Assembly: GCA_047639615.1 (NCBI GenBank)
Contig: JBLIOL010000063.1
Coordinates: forward strand, 1-20,453
Length of the DNA: 20,453 nucleotides
DNA from: CAYWNK01 sp047639615
GTDB taxonomy: Bacteria; Planctomycetota; UBA1135; GCA-002686595
Reading direction: 5' to 3'
In this document: piece by piece, positions 13,582 through 20,453 of the stretch
How positions within the stretch are numbered: the stretch's first letter is position 1
How the letters are laid out: each line of letters starts with the position of its first letter
The notes under the pieces: generated by a model
The model's database searches: none
What the model was told of the DNA's origin: nothing
What the model saw: the letters and a program-made list of their open reading frames with translations, nothing else
Translations under genes and position numbers: made by a program

Positions 13582-15168
13582 CTAGTGGCGGAAGTGGCGG
13601 GCGCCGGAGAAGACCATGGGGACGCTGGCCTTGTCGCAGGCGGCGATGACTTCGTCGTCGCGACGGGAACCGCCAGGCTCCACCATGGCGACCACGCCGG
13701 CTTCGATGGCGGTCTCGACGCCGTCGGGGAAAGGGAAGAAGGCGTCGGAGGCGAGCACCGAGCCTTTCGCGCGCTCGCCGGCTTTGCTGACAGCTAGGCG
13801 CACGGAGTCCACGCGGCTCATCTGGCCCGCGCCGACGCCGAAGACAGTGGTTCCGCCCGAAAGCACGATGGCGTTGGACTTCACGTGCTTGGCGATCTTG
13901 TTGGCGAAGGCCAGCTCCACCAACTGCCCGTCCGTGGGTGTAGCCTTGGCCACGCTCTTGAACTCGGACTGGGCCTCGGCGGTGAGATCGCGGTCCTGCA
14001 GCAGGAAACCACCGGCCAGTTTCTTGACCTCCACATCGCTCTCCACGCGCGTGTCGGGGCCGTACTCACCGCAAGCGAGCAGGCGTACGCTTTTCCCCCA
14101 CTTGGGCTTCTTAGTGAGTAGAGCGAAAGCGTCGTCATCGAAGGACGGCGCGACAATGGCTTCGACGAAGCGGTTGCCGTCCACCAGGAAAGTGGCGGAG
14201 GCGAGGTCTACGGGCCGAGTGAAGGCCAAGACGGACCCGAAGGCGCTGATCGGATCGCCAGACCAGGCTTCCTCCAGTGCACCCGAGATGGAGTCGGCGC
14301 AAGCTGCGCCGCAGGGGTTCGTGTGCTTGATGACGCACACGAAGGGCTCGGTGAATTCCTTGGCCAGGGCGTGGGCTGCGTCCACGTCCACCAGGTTGTT
14401 GAAGGACAAGGCCTTGCCGTTGAGCACCTCGGCCGAGCCCACGCAGGCTTCGCCAGTCTCGGGCGTCACGTAGAAGGCCGCCGACTGGTGCGGGTTCTCG
14501 CCGTAGCGCAAATCCATGGCCTTGGTGCCGGCCAGAGTGAAGCTGGAGGGCCAACGCGGCGACTCTTCGCTGCGGTCTTGCTCGAAGAGCCAGCGGCTGA
14601 TGGCGGAGTCGTAGCGCGCGGTCAAGGCGAAGGCTTGGAAGGCCAAATCGGCGCGCAGGTCGTCGCCTAGGGCGCCTTCGTGCTCGTTCAATTCGACCAG
14701 GACGCGCTCGTAATCGGAAGGGTCCGTGACGATGCCCACGAAACGGTGGTTCTTAGCGGCGGAGCGCACCATGCTCGGGCCACCGATGTCGATCTGCTCA
14801 ATGGCTTCGGCGCGCGAGACGCCAGGCTTGGCCACGGTCTCTTCAAACGGGTAGAGATTGATCACCACCAAGTCGATGCCTTCGATGCCGTGCTCGCGCA
14901 TGGCTGCCACGTGATGATCCTGATCGCGCAGGGCCAGGATGCCCCCGTGAATCTTGGGGTGCAGGGTCTTCACCCGGCCGTTCATCATCTCGGGGAAGCC
15001 GGTATAAGCGGAGACCTCGGTCACCGCGAGGCCTGCTTCACTCAGCACCTTGTAGGTGCCTCCGGTGGATAGCAGCTCAACTCCGAGCTTCGCGAGGCCG
15101 CCTGCAAAAATGACCAGGCCCGACTTATCCGACACGCTCAGGAGCGCGCGCTTCACTTGTATTGTCAT
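13582..15168 (-). CDS. purH: Bifunctional AICAR formyltransferase / IMP cyclohydrolase
   Basis: Cytoplasmic enzyme for the last two steps of purine synthesis: formylation of AICAR with 10-formyl-tetrahydrofolate, then ring closure to IMP. Length 528, normal for the family. The IMP cyclohydrolase (MGS-like) domain is about 1-200: ALLSVSDKSG, LLSTGGTYKVL, GRVKTLHPKIHGGIL, DIGGPSMVRSAAKN. The transformylase domain covers the rest: LRYGENPHQ at 220-228, the catalytic K281-H282 in KHTNPCGAA, DPISAFGS, ASDAFFPFPDGVE, and the terminal GARHFRH. The ATG at 15168 has a GGAG Shine-Dalgarno at 15179-15176 with about 7 nt spacing. A small hairpin directly abuts this site. No other purine gene is in the window. 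Nothing appears damaged. Confidence 0.98.
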   Translation of the reverse strand: MTIQVKRALLSVSDKSGLVIFAGGLAKLGVELLSTGGTYKVLSEAGLAVTEVSAYTGFPEMMNGRVKTLHPKIHGGILALRDQDHHVAAMREHGIEGIDLVVINLYPFEETVAKPGVSRAEAIEQIDIGGPSMVRSAAKNHRFVGIVTDPSDYERVLVELNEHEGALGDDLRADLAFQAFALTARYDSAISRWLFEQDRSEESPRWPSSFTLAGTKAMDLRYGENPHQSAAFYVTPETGEACVGSAEVLNGKALSFNNLVDVDAAHALAKEFTEPFVCVIKHTNPCGAACADSISGALEEAWSGDPISAFGSVLAFTRPVDLASATFLVDGNRFVEAIVAPSFDDDAFALLTKKPKWGKSVRLLACGEYGPDTRVESDVEVKKLAGGFLLQDRDLTAEAQSEFKSVAKATPTDGQLVELAFANKIAKHVKSNAIVLSGGTTVFGVGAGQMSRVDSVRLAVSKAGERAKGSVLASDAFFPFPDGVETAIEAGVVAMVEPGGSRRDDEVIAACDKASVPMVFSGARHFRH

Positions 15169-15175
15169 CTACGAT

Positions 15176-15193
15176 CTCCGGCCCACCCGGGCC
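15176..15193 (-). promoter_or_regulatory. purH ribosome-binding site with an abutting GGCCC/GGGCC hairpin
   Basis: On the minus strand a 5-bp GC stem (GGCCC 15193-15189, loop, GGGCC 15184-15180) ends exactly one base before the GGAG Shine-Dalgarno at 15179-15176. Such a hairpin could affect ribosome access to purH. This is structural observation only; no known purine riboswitch consensus is evident. Confidence 0.3.
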
Positions 15194-15255
15194 TGAAGGA
15201 TGTTGTGGGGGAACCATCGGCTCTCCCGGAACGCTTGATTGGCAGCACGATAGCG

Positions 15256-15273
15256 GCATTAAGCGCTAAATGC
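15256..15273. promoter_or_regulatory. 18-nt near-perfect palindrome upstream of purH
   Basis: GCATTAAGCGCTAAATGC reads as a palindrome centred on AGCGCT with only the symmetric pair at positions 6 and 13 mismatched. It lies 88 nt upstream of the purH ATG and 18 nt after the VF530 gene end, so it could be a repressor site for purH or part of a transcript end. It does not match the E. coli PurR site. Confidence 0.3.
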
Positions 15274-15290
15274 GCCGGCCCATCGGCGAA

Positions 15291-15833
15291 TCAGCGCAGG
15301 AACCAGAGCCACTTCAGGCCCTGATGCTTGCCGCCGTCCTCAACCTGCACACCCGCGGCTTTGAGCAGCTCCACACGCTCTTCGTGCCCGCTCGCATCCC
15401 CACCGTCCACCTCGAACAACTTCAGCGCATCGCCGGCCACATCGCCCGAGTCCTGGGAGGACGCCCCGAGCACGAGCGCACCGCAGGCGCAGCGCAGCAC
15501 CACACAGGACACGTCGAGATCATTCGCATCCTCCGGCGCCGCCTTGCAGAAGGCGCACTTCTCGGGCGTAGGCAAGAGCGCTAGACGTTCCTGGCGCTCG
15601 GCCTCCTGTTGCATCTCGAAGTAGTCCTGCACGTACAACTCCTCGACCTTCGTGCGTGCCCACTCCGTCTTGCGCAGGAACTTCAGGCTCGACTGCATGC
15701 TCGGGTCGAAAGCGAAGCAGCGAATGTTGATCGCCTGCGCCATGCTGTCCCAGCCCCGGCGCTCGACCAAATCCTCGAGCACGCGCTGGAGAGTGATCCC
15801 GTGCAAGGGGTTATTCGGCTGGTCAGAAGTCAT
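15291..15833 (-). CDS. VF530-family (DUF2132) DNA-binding-like protein with Cys-rich C-terminal extension
   Basis: A 180-residue protein. Residues about 6-70 match the VF530/DUF2132 family, small proteins related to DNA binding: NNPLHGITLQRVLEDLVERR, GW, INIRCFAFDPSMQSSLKFLRK and WARTKVEELYV. Family members are usually about 70-90 residues, so the remaining half is an extension. It contains Cys93-x2-Cys96, Cys110 and Cys115-x-Cys117, a zinc-ribbon-like set, and ends in a charged C-terminus (KHQGLKWLWFLR). The function of the family is not well defined; a zinc-binding nucleic-acid-associated protein is inferred. The ATG at 15833 has a weak AAAGGG about 11 nt upstream. It is divergent from the methyltransferase with 243 nt between starts, in which I see no clear promoter. 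Confidence 0.85.
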   Translation of the reverse strand: MTSDQPNNPLHGITLQRVLEDLVERRGWDSMAQAINIRCFAFDPSMQSSLKFLRKTEWARTKVEELYVQDYFEMQQEAERQERLALLPTPEKCAFCKAAPEDANDLDVSCVVLRCACGALVLGASSQDSGDVAGDALKLFEVDGGDASGHEERVELLKAAGVQVEDGGKHQGLKWLWFLR

Positions 15834-16076
15834 GGATCTACACCCTTTGGCGGAACGGAATCATAAGCGCGGGAGCAGTCACAGCGGCATAGGGATCGTG
15901 GTTTGAAACATCGCTCGAAGAGCCAGCGTTCCTACGCAGGGTGACCGGTGGCGGGCAAACTGTTGGGGTCTTCGAGGCGCTCCCCCGGGAGAGACCTGAG
16001 GCCGATTGGGTCCCAAGCTCCGGAATGTGCCAATTGAAGCTTTGTGTACTCGGCACCCGCAGGTCGATCCAGAAGC

Positions 16077-17300
16077 ATGCATGCCGTTACAGAGTCCGTC
16101 CGAGCTCAATATGAGCGCTTCCCCTATCCCACGCAGGCGCCCAACAATCGCCAGGCGAGCGATGCGCGTCTGCTGTTGAGCTACGTGGAGCGCTGCCGGC
16201 CCAAGGCTGGACCGATTCGCGTGCTGGACGCTGGCTGCGGCCGCGGAGTGGGCCTGGTGGGCTGCGCAGTTCTGCAACCGGACGTGCACTTCACCGGCAT
16301 CGACCTCTGCCGCACTTCCATCGACCACGCGCGCGCCGAGATCCGGCAGCGCGGACTCAGCAACGTGAGCTTGCAGGAGGTCGACCTCATGACTCTCGAA
16401 GGTCTCGAAGTTCCGGATGGCGGCTTCGATGTGATCCTCTCGTCGGGCGTCGTGCACCACCTAGCCGACCCTGCTGTGGGCCTCGCCAAACTTGCGAGCG
16501 TACTCGCACCCCACGGCGTGCTCTCGCTGATGCTCTACGGCCGGCACGGGCGCGAGTCCCTCTACCGCTTGGTACGCGCGGCCAATGTACTCATCCCGCG
16601 CGATGCGCCGCTCGAGGAACGCCTCGCCGTCACGCGCGAGCTGGTCAGTGAACTACAGAGTGATCCCCTCCGCGCCGGTCCTTGGCAAGATCACGTGGAG
16701 ATCAACGACTCGGAGTTCGTCGATCGCTACCTCAACGTCAACGAAGTCAGCTACGACATCCCCGAACTGCTAGGCCTCATCGGACAAGGCGGCCTTCAGT
16801 TCCTGCGCTGGTCGGAGCCGGCCGATTGGGACGTGGGATCCCTTCTGCCCGAGGGCCCCTCCCGCGAACGCGCCCTCGCCCTCAGTCCGCCTGACCGTTG
16901 GAAGCTCGTGGATGAGCTTTTCTGGCGCCCGAGCATGGAGCTCGTGCTGTGCAAACCCGGCAATCAGCCGCGTGCGCAGGTCACTGGGAAAGCGCTGCTC
17001 AAAGAGCCCCTCTGCCTGAGCCCGGAGCTCAGCTTCCAACGGGAACAGCGCCATGTGCGCGGCTCCGTGCGCGTAGAACATCTCAGGCTGCGCGTACGCA
17101 ATCGTGAGAGCTTCGACGTACACAACGGGCCAGCGGCCCAGGCCCTGCTGCTCCTAGCCGACCAAACCGATGCCGTCCTGTGTGAGGATCTCGTACGCGC
17201 CCTCGCTGAGGGCGGTATCGGCAGCGCCGAGGCCCTCTCCGCCATCGAGAAGCTCATCGAGCTAGAGGTCTTCGCCCGACCTCACATGCTCGACGCCTAG
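16077..17300 (+). CDS. Class I SAM-dependent methyltransferase with C-terminal extension
   Basis: A 407-residue cytoplasmic methyltransferase of unknown substrate. I chose the ATG at 16077 because family-like sequence (VRAQYERFPYPTQ) starts directly after it; a GTG at 16044 would add 11 residues. The Rossmann core has motif I VLDAGCGRG (49-57), the acidic loop GIDLCR (74-79), and FDVILSSGVVHHLADP (117-132), typical of the Methyltransf_11/23 group. The Y-E-R-F-P-Y-P opening occurs in a set of bacterial methyltransferases carrying an added regulatory domain. The C-terminal about 120 residues (from about 285) may be such a winged-helix-like domain (SFDVHNGPAAQALLLLADQ). The substrate may be protein or small molecule; the neighbours do not tell. 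It is followed by an aminopeptidase gene 73 nt on. Confidence 0.9.
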   Translation: MHAVTESVRAQYERFPYPTQAPNNRQASDARLLLSYVERCRPKAGPIRVLDAGCGRGVGLVGCAVLQPDVHFTGIDLCRTSIDHARAEIRQRGLSNVSLQEVDLMTLEGLEVPDGGFDVILSSGVVHHLADPAVGLAKLASVLAPHGVLSLMLYGRHGRESLYRLVRAANVLIPRDAPLEERLAVTRELVSELQSDPLRAGPWQDHVEINDSEFVDRYLNVNEVSYDIPELLGLIGQGGLQFLRWSEPADWDVGSLLPEGPSRERALALSPPDRWKLVDELFWRPSMELVLCKPGNQPRAQVTGKALLKEPLCLSPELSFQREQRHVRGSVRVEHLRLRVRNRESFDVHNGPAAQALLLLADQTDAVLCEDLVRALAEGGIGSAEALSAIEKLIELEVFARPHMLDA

Positions 17301-17373
17301 GCGGCGCAAACCTGCGGTAGGATGGTCGCCCACTATCCATCCCACTCAGCCCACTAGGGCAACCAAGGCAAGC

Positions 17374-18564
17374 ATGACCCAGGGCATTGGAGGCTCCGAC
17401 CAAGCGTCGGCGCTCGCGGCATTCAGCGACCGCACCACCGACCTCACCCCCATCTCGAAGGACACCCTCCTCGCGCGCATCGCACGCGCCCAGGAGCTGC
17501 TGCGCGAGGCGGGCCAAGCGGCCATGGTGCTCTACCCGGGCTCGAGCATGGTCTACTTCACCGGGCTGCAGTGGTACGCCAGCGAGCGCCTCGTCGCTGC
17601 GATCCTGCCTGCGCACGGCGAGCTCAGCTACATCGCCCCGGCCTTCGAGCGCGACACTCTGAATTCCTTCCTGGTGGTGGAAGGTGCCCTCGATGTCTGG
17701 GAGGAGCATGAGTGTCCCTACGAGTTGGTCGGCAAGGTCACCGGCGGCAGCAAGGTTGCCCTCGACGCCAGCGCGCCCTTCTTCGTGGTGGACGGCCTAG
17801 CCAAGGCCAACCCCTCCATTTCCTTCGAGAACGCCATGCCGCTCACGCAAGGCATGCGCAGCATCAAGTCCGCGGAAGAGCTCGCGCTCATGCAACGCGC
17901 GAAGGACATCACCCTCGAGGTCCACAAGAGCGTCGCCAGCATCCTGCGCCCGGGCATCACCACCACCGAGGTCGAAGCCTTCATCGATGCCGCCCACCGC
18001 GCCTCGGGTGCGCCCAAGGGCTCGAGCTTCGTGATCGTGCTCTTCGGCCCCGACAGCGCCTTCCCCCACGGCGTCAAGACCCCCAAGGCCCTCGAACCCG
18101 GCGACGTGGTCTTGATCGACACCGGCTGCTTCGTGCACAGCTACCAATCCGACATCACGCGCACCTACATCTTCGGCGATCCCACCGATGAGCAACGCCG
18201 CGTATGGAACGCCGAGAAAGCCGCCCAAGCCGCCGCCTTCGAAGCCGCCCAAGTGGGCACCCCCTGCGGCGACGTCGACCTAGCCGCGCGTCGCTCCCTA
18301 GAAGCCGATGGCTTCGGCCCGGGTTACGCCCTGCCCGGCCTGCCGCACCGCACCGGCCACGGCATCGGCCTCGACATCCACGAAGGCCCGTATCTCGTCT
18401 CGAGCGACCGCACCCCGTTGCAGCCCGGCATGTGCTTCAGCAACGAGCCCATGCTCTGCGTCCCCGGCGCCTTCGGCATCCGCCTCGAAGATCACTTCTA
18501 CATGACCGCGGACGGCCCGCGCTGGTTCACCCAGCCGAGCCCCTCCATCGATAGCCCATTTTAG
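17374..18564 (+). CDS. M24 family metallopeptidase (Xaa-Pro aminopeptidase / prolidase-like)
   Basis: A 396-residue cytoplasmic peptidase of the pita-bread fold, with an N-terminal creatinase-like domain (about 30-160) and a catalytic domain (about 165-385). All five dinuclear-metal ligands are visible: Asp249 (LIDTGC), Asp260 (SDITRTY), His329 (GHGIGLDIHEGP), Glu358 (SNEPM) and Glu372 (RLEDH). The catalytic-type histidine of FPHGVK is also present (His232). It removes N-terminal residues preceding proline or cleaves X-Pro dipeptides; the substrate type cannot be fixed. The ATG at 17374 follows AAGGCAAGC, a moderate ribosome-binding site. The last codons and stop fall in a 21-nt sequence that is duplicated just downstream. 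DUF1294 follows 44 nt on. Confidence 0.95.
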   Translation: MTQGIGGSDQASALAAFSDRTTDLTPISKDTLLARIARAQELLREAGQAAMVLYPGSSMVYFTGLQWYASERLVAAILPAHGELSYIAPAFERDTLNSFLVVEGALDVWEEHECPYELVGKVTGGSKVALDASAPFFVVDGLAKANPSISFENAMPLTQGMRSIKSAEELALMQRAKDITLEVHKSVASILRPGITTTEVEAFIDAAHRASGAPKGSSFVIVLFGPDSAFPHGVKTPKALEPGDVVLIDTGCFVHSYQSDITRTYIFGDPTDEQRRVWNAEKAAQAAAFEAAQVGTPCGDVDLAARRSLEADGFGPGYALPGLPHRTGHGIGLDIHEGPYLVSSDRTPLQPGMCFSNEPMLCVPGAFGIRLEDHFYMTADGPRWFTQPSPSIDSPF

Positions 18565-18588
18565 CTTCATCGATAGTCCGTTTTGGCT
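18546..18588 (+). repeat. Imperfect tandem direct repeat covering the aminopeptidase stop codon
   Basis: CATCGATAGCCCATTTTAGCT (18546-18566) is repeated as CATCGATAGTCCGTTTTGGCT (18568-18588): 18 of 21 bases agree, all three differences are transitions and the period is 22 nt. Copy 1 encodes the end IDSPF and the TAG stop; copy 2 lies after the stop and has lost the TAG. It looks like a small tandem duplication that diverged. An effect on expression is not evident. Confidence 0.7.
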
Positions 18589-18608
18589 CCAACGGCTATC
18601 CTGCTCCC

Positions 18609-18971
18609 GTGAACTCCCGCGCCAATCCCGTCCGCCTCTCCCTAGGCCTCTTCATCCTGGGTGCACTGCTGCTAACTGTCACCGGTTGGCACTACCTGGA
18701 CGTGTCCTTCATCACCACGGCCGTAGTCTCGCTCAACCTGACCACGGTTCCGCTCTGGGCCTGGGACAAGTTCCAAGCGAAGCGCGAAGGCTGGCGCGTG
18801 CCCGAGCTGACCCTGCACACGGTCGCCGTCCTAGGCAGCGCCGGCACGAGCCTGATCTGCATGCACCTCTTCCGGCACAAGACCCGCAAGCGCAGCTTCA
18901 CGGTGCTCTACTCCGTGCTGCTGGTCTTGCAAGTCTTCGGGCTCTTGATGTATCTGCGACCGCCCTCTTAG
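18609..18971 (+). CDS. DUF1294 family membrane protein
   Basis: A 120-residue integral membrane protein of unknown function. Four hydrophobic helices are visible (about 10-27, 33-50, 67-86 and 98-115). The family signature is clear: DKFQAKREGWRVPE at 53-66, LH at 69-70, and FRHKTRKRSF at 88-97. The start is a GTG at 18609, the only plausible one because it places the first membrane helix correctly. It runs 44 nt downstream of the aminopeptidase and is convergent with the YyaL-like gene, only 4 nt from its stop, so no terminator can fit between them. Confidence 0.9.
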   Translation: MNSRANPVRLSLGLFILGALLLTVTGWHYLDVSFITTAVVSLNLTTVPLWAWDKFQAKREGWRVPELTLHTVAVLGSAGTSLICMHLFRHKTRKRSFTVLYSVLLVLQVFGLLMYLRPPS

Positions 18972-18975
18972 GCAG

Positions 18976-20453
18976 TTACTCGTCGCCGGCCTCGGCGAGG
19001 TTGTCGAGCATGGCGTCCACGCCGTTAACCGGCGCCTTGCAGGCAAATTCACGGCAGACGTAGGCGGTGGCGCGGTCGTTGGTGGGCACCTGCTCCAGAG
19101 CGTAGGGGACCAGTTTGAGCACGGCCGCGTTGTTTTCGTTCGGACGTAGCACGACCACAGAGTTGGGTAGGAAGCGCGTCTCTAGTGCCTGTAACAAGGC
19201 GCGCGTATCCTCGGCCTTTGGGTCGCCGGCGATGACGATTTCGTTGGTGGCGCCGGTTAGGAAATCTAGGGCGCACATGAGTTGGGCGTGAGCCGAAGCG
19301 TTCTGCGCTACCTGCCCAGCGAAGGCGCTGAGTACGCCGTTGGCGCGTTCCTCGTAGGCCGTCTCGCCGGTCAGTCGCGCGAGGCGCGCTAGGTTGAGGG
19401 CCATGACGGAGTTGCCGGAAGGCAGGGCACCGTCGTAGATCTCCTTGGCGCGCACGATTAGGGCTTCACCATCGTCAGGCGAGAGGAAGAAGCCGCCGGG
19501 CTCATCACCGAAGTGCGTGATGGCGAGGTCGCTGAGTTCCTTGGCCCAGGCCAGCCAGCGCGGGTCCTGCGTGCTCTGGTAGAGCTCGATCAAGCCCCAG
19601 CCCATGAAGGCGTAGTCCTCGAGCATGCCGTTCAAACCGGCCTTGCCCAGACGCCAACGCTTGTACAGGCGCCCGGTCTTCGGATCGCGTAGGTTGTCGT
19701 AGGCGAACTCCGCGGCTTTGACCGCAGCCTCGGTGTAGCGCGGCTCTTCCATGGAGCGGCCCGCCAGGGCCATGGCCGCGATGCAGAGACCGTTCCAGTC
19801 CGTGAGCACCTTGTCATCCTTGAGCGGATGGATGCGGCTCTCGCGCACGGCGAAGAGGCGCCCGCGGATGTCCTCGATGCGCGTGGCGAGCACTTCCGGA
19901 TCCATGTCCAAGTCCTGCGCCAGCTTAGGCAGGGTCTTGATCAGGTGCGGGATGTTGCGATCGGTATTCTGACCCGTGACCTCGTCGCGGAAGTTGCCGC
20001 CCTCCTTCACGTTCCAAACGCGAGAAGCGAGCACGCCGTCTTCCTCGCCAAGGATCTCGATCAACTGCGCGCGGGTCCAGAGGTAGAAGAGCCCCTCCTC
20101 GCCTTCGCTATCGGCGTCCTCGGCCGAATAGAAGCCACCGCCCGGATCGGTCATGTCACGCAGCACGTAGGTGAAGATCTCCTCGACGGTCTGACGGAAG
20201 AGCGGCTCGTCGGTCACGAGCCAAGCTTCCGTGTAGGCCATGGCCAGCAGCGCCTGGTCGTAGAGCATCTTCTCGAAGTGCGGCACGAGCCAGGTGCGGT
20301 CGGTGGAATAACGGTGGAAGCCGAAGCCCACCTGGTCCCACATGCCGCCCAAACGCATCTTGCGCAGGGTCGTCTTGACGCGCTTGAGTACTGCTGCGTC
20401 GCCGGTGACCGCATGCCTGCGCAAGAGGAAGCGCAGGTTGTGGGGCACGGGGA
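18976..20453 (-). CDS. YyaL/SSP411 (thioredoxin-domain, spermatogenesis-associated protein 20-like) protein, C-terminal part, 5' truncated by window
   Basis: The frame is open to the right edge of the window; at least 491 residues of a family of about 650-700 are present. The missing N-terminus would carry the thioredoxin-like DUF255 domain. What remains is an (alpha/alpha)6-barrel like N-acylglucosamine 2-epimerase, with GGMWDQVGFGFHRYSTDRTW and VPHFEKMLYDQALL, the family's hallmark block, then GGFYSAEDADSEGEEGLFY, KDDKVLTDWNGLCIAAMAL and the C-terminal AYVCREFACKAPV. The cellular role of these proteins is not established. It ends in TAA. It converges with DUF1294 with a 4-nt gap. The family call is firm; the function is not. 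Confidence 0.93.
   Translation of the reverse strand, partial: PVPHNLRFLLRRHAVTGDAAVLKRVKTTLRKMRLGGMWDQVGFGFHRYSTDRTWLVPHFEKMLYDQALLAMAYTEAWLVTDEPLFRQTVEEIFTYVLRDMTDPGGGFYSAEDADSEGEEGLFYLWTRAQLIEILGEEDGVLASRVWNVKEGGNFRDEVTGQNTDRNIPHLIKTLPKLAQDLDMDPEVLATRIEDIRGRLFAVRESRIHPLKDDKVLTDWNGLCIAAMALAGRSMEEPRYTEAAVKAAEFAYDNLRDPKTGRLYKRWRLGKAGLNGMLEDYAFMGWGLIELYQSTQDPRWLAWAKELSDLAITHFGDEPGGFFLSPDDGEALIVRAKEIYDGALPSGNSVMALNLARLARLTGETAYEERANGVLSAFAGQVAQNASAHAQLMCALDFLTGATNEIVIAGDPKAEDTRALLQALETRFLPNSVVVLRPNENNAAVLKLVPYALEQVPTNDRATAYVCREFACKAPVNGVDAMLDNLAEAGDE

Noticed and set aside
13616..14473. Antisense open frame of 285 codons inside purH
   Set aside because: purH is complete and unambiguous on the other strand; the antisense peptide is Ser/Ala/Pro-rich with no recognisable domain.
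1..20453. CRISPR arrays, tRNA or rRNA genes, insertion sequences, prophage
   Set aside because: No regularly spaced repeats, cloverleaf sequences, transposase or integrase motifs were seen on either strand.

Overview
The window comes from the chromosome of a GC-rich bacterium with a Gram-negative style envelope. Lipoprotein signal sequences, inner-membrane pilus or secretion scaffold proteins, an ECF sigma/anti-sigma pair and a chemoreceptor support that reading. The HEAT-repeat lipoprotein, the carboxypeptidase-regulatory-like fragment and the heavy use of TAG stops (9 of 19 gene ends) would fit Planctomycetota or a related environmental phylum. That placement is inference and no marker gene here proves it. 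There is no tRNA, rRNA, CRISPR array, transposase, integrase or phage gene.

Layout: (1) 3-1133 (+) is the C-terminal third of carB, cut by the window edge. (2) 1130-9127 (-) is a long co-directional run. In transcription order it holds ribBA, an ECF sigma factor, its zinc-finger anti-sigma factor, a small membrane-anchored helical protein, a PilM-PilN/GspL-like protein, a PilO/GspM-like protein, a broken N-terminal fragment of a second sensor protein, a PilJ-like chemoreceptor, and an orphan carboxypeptidase-regulatory-like fragment. (3) 9200-12584 (+) holds a HEAT-repeat/cyclophilin lipoprotein and a coiled-coil trypsin-like protease, both probably extracytoplasmic. (4) 12587-15833 (-) holds an ADP-ribose/CDP-alcohol diphosphatase-like lipoprotein, purH and a VF530-family protein with a Cys-rich tail. 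(5) 16077-18971 (+) holds a methyltransferase, an M24 aminopeptidase and a DUF1294 membrane protein. (6) 18976-20453 (-) is the C-terminal part of a YyaL/SSP411 protein, cut by the window edge.

The housekeeping genes (carB, ribBA, purH) serve pyrimidine, riboflavin and purine synthesis. The envelope genes between 3.9 and 7.8 kb look like one regulated unit, because sigma, anti-sigma and the small protein overlap by 4 nt each and lead directly into the pilus/secretion scaffold genes. A PilJ-like receptor downstream fits a link between surface appendage and signalling.

The most unusual stretch is 1130-3756. The chemoreceptor reading frame meets a TAA inside a Pro/Ala-rich linker. After that stop the same frame continues with more linker, then a sequence resembling a chemoreceptor C-terminal tail, then an unrelated beta-sandwich domain. 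About 2.2 kb away, the sensor fragment also carries an in-frame TAA, at codon 7, just ahead of its membrane segment. Decay of a receptor locus is the simplest reading. Programmed readthrough and sequence error are the alternatives.
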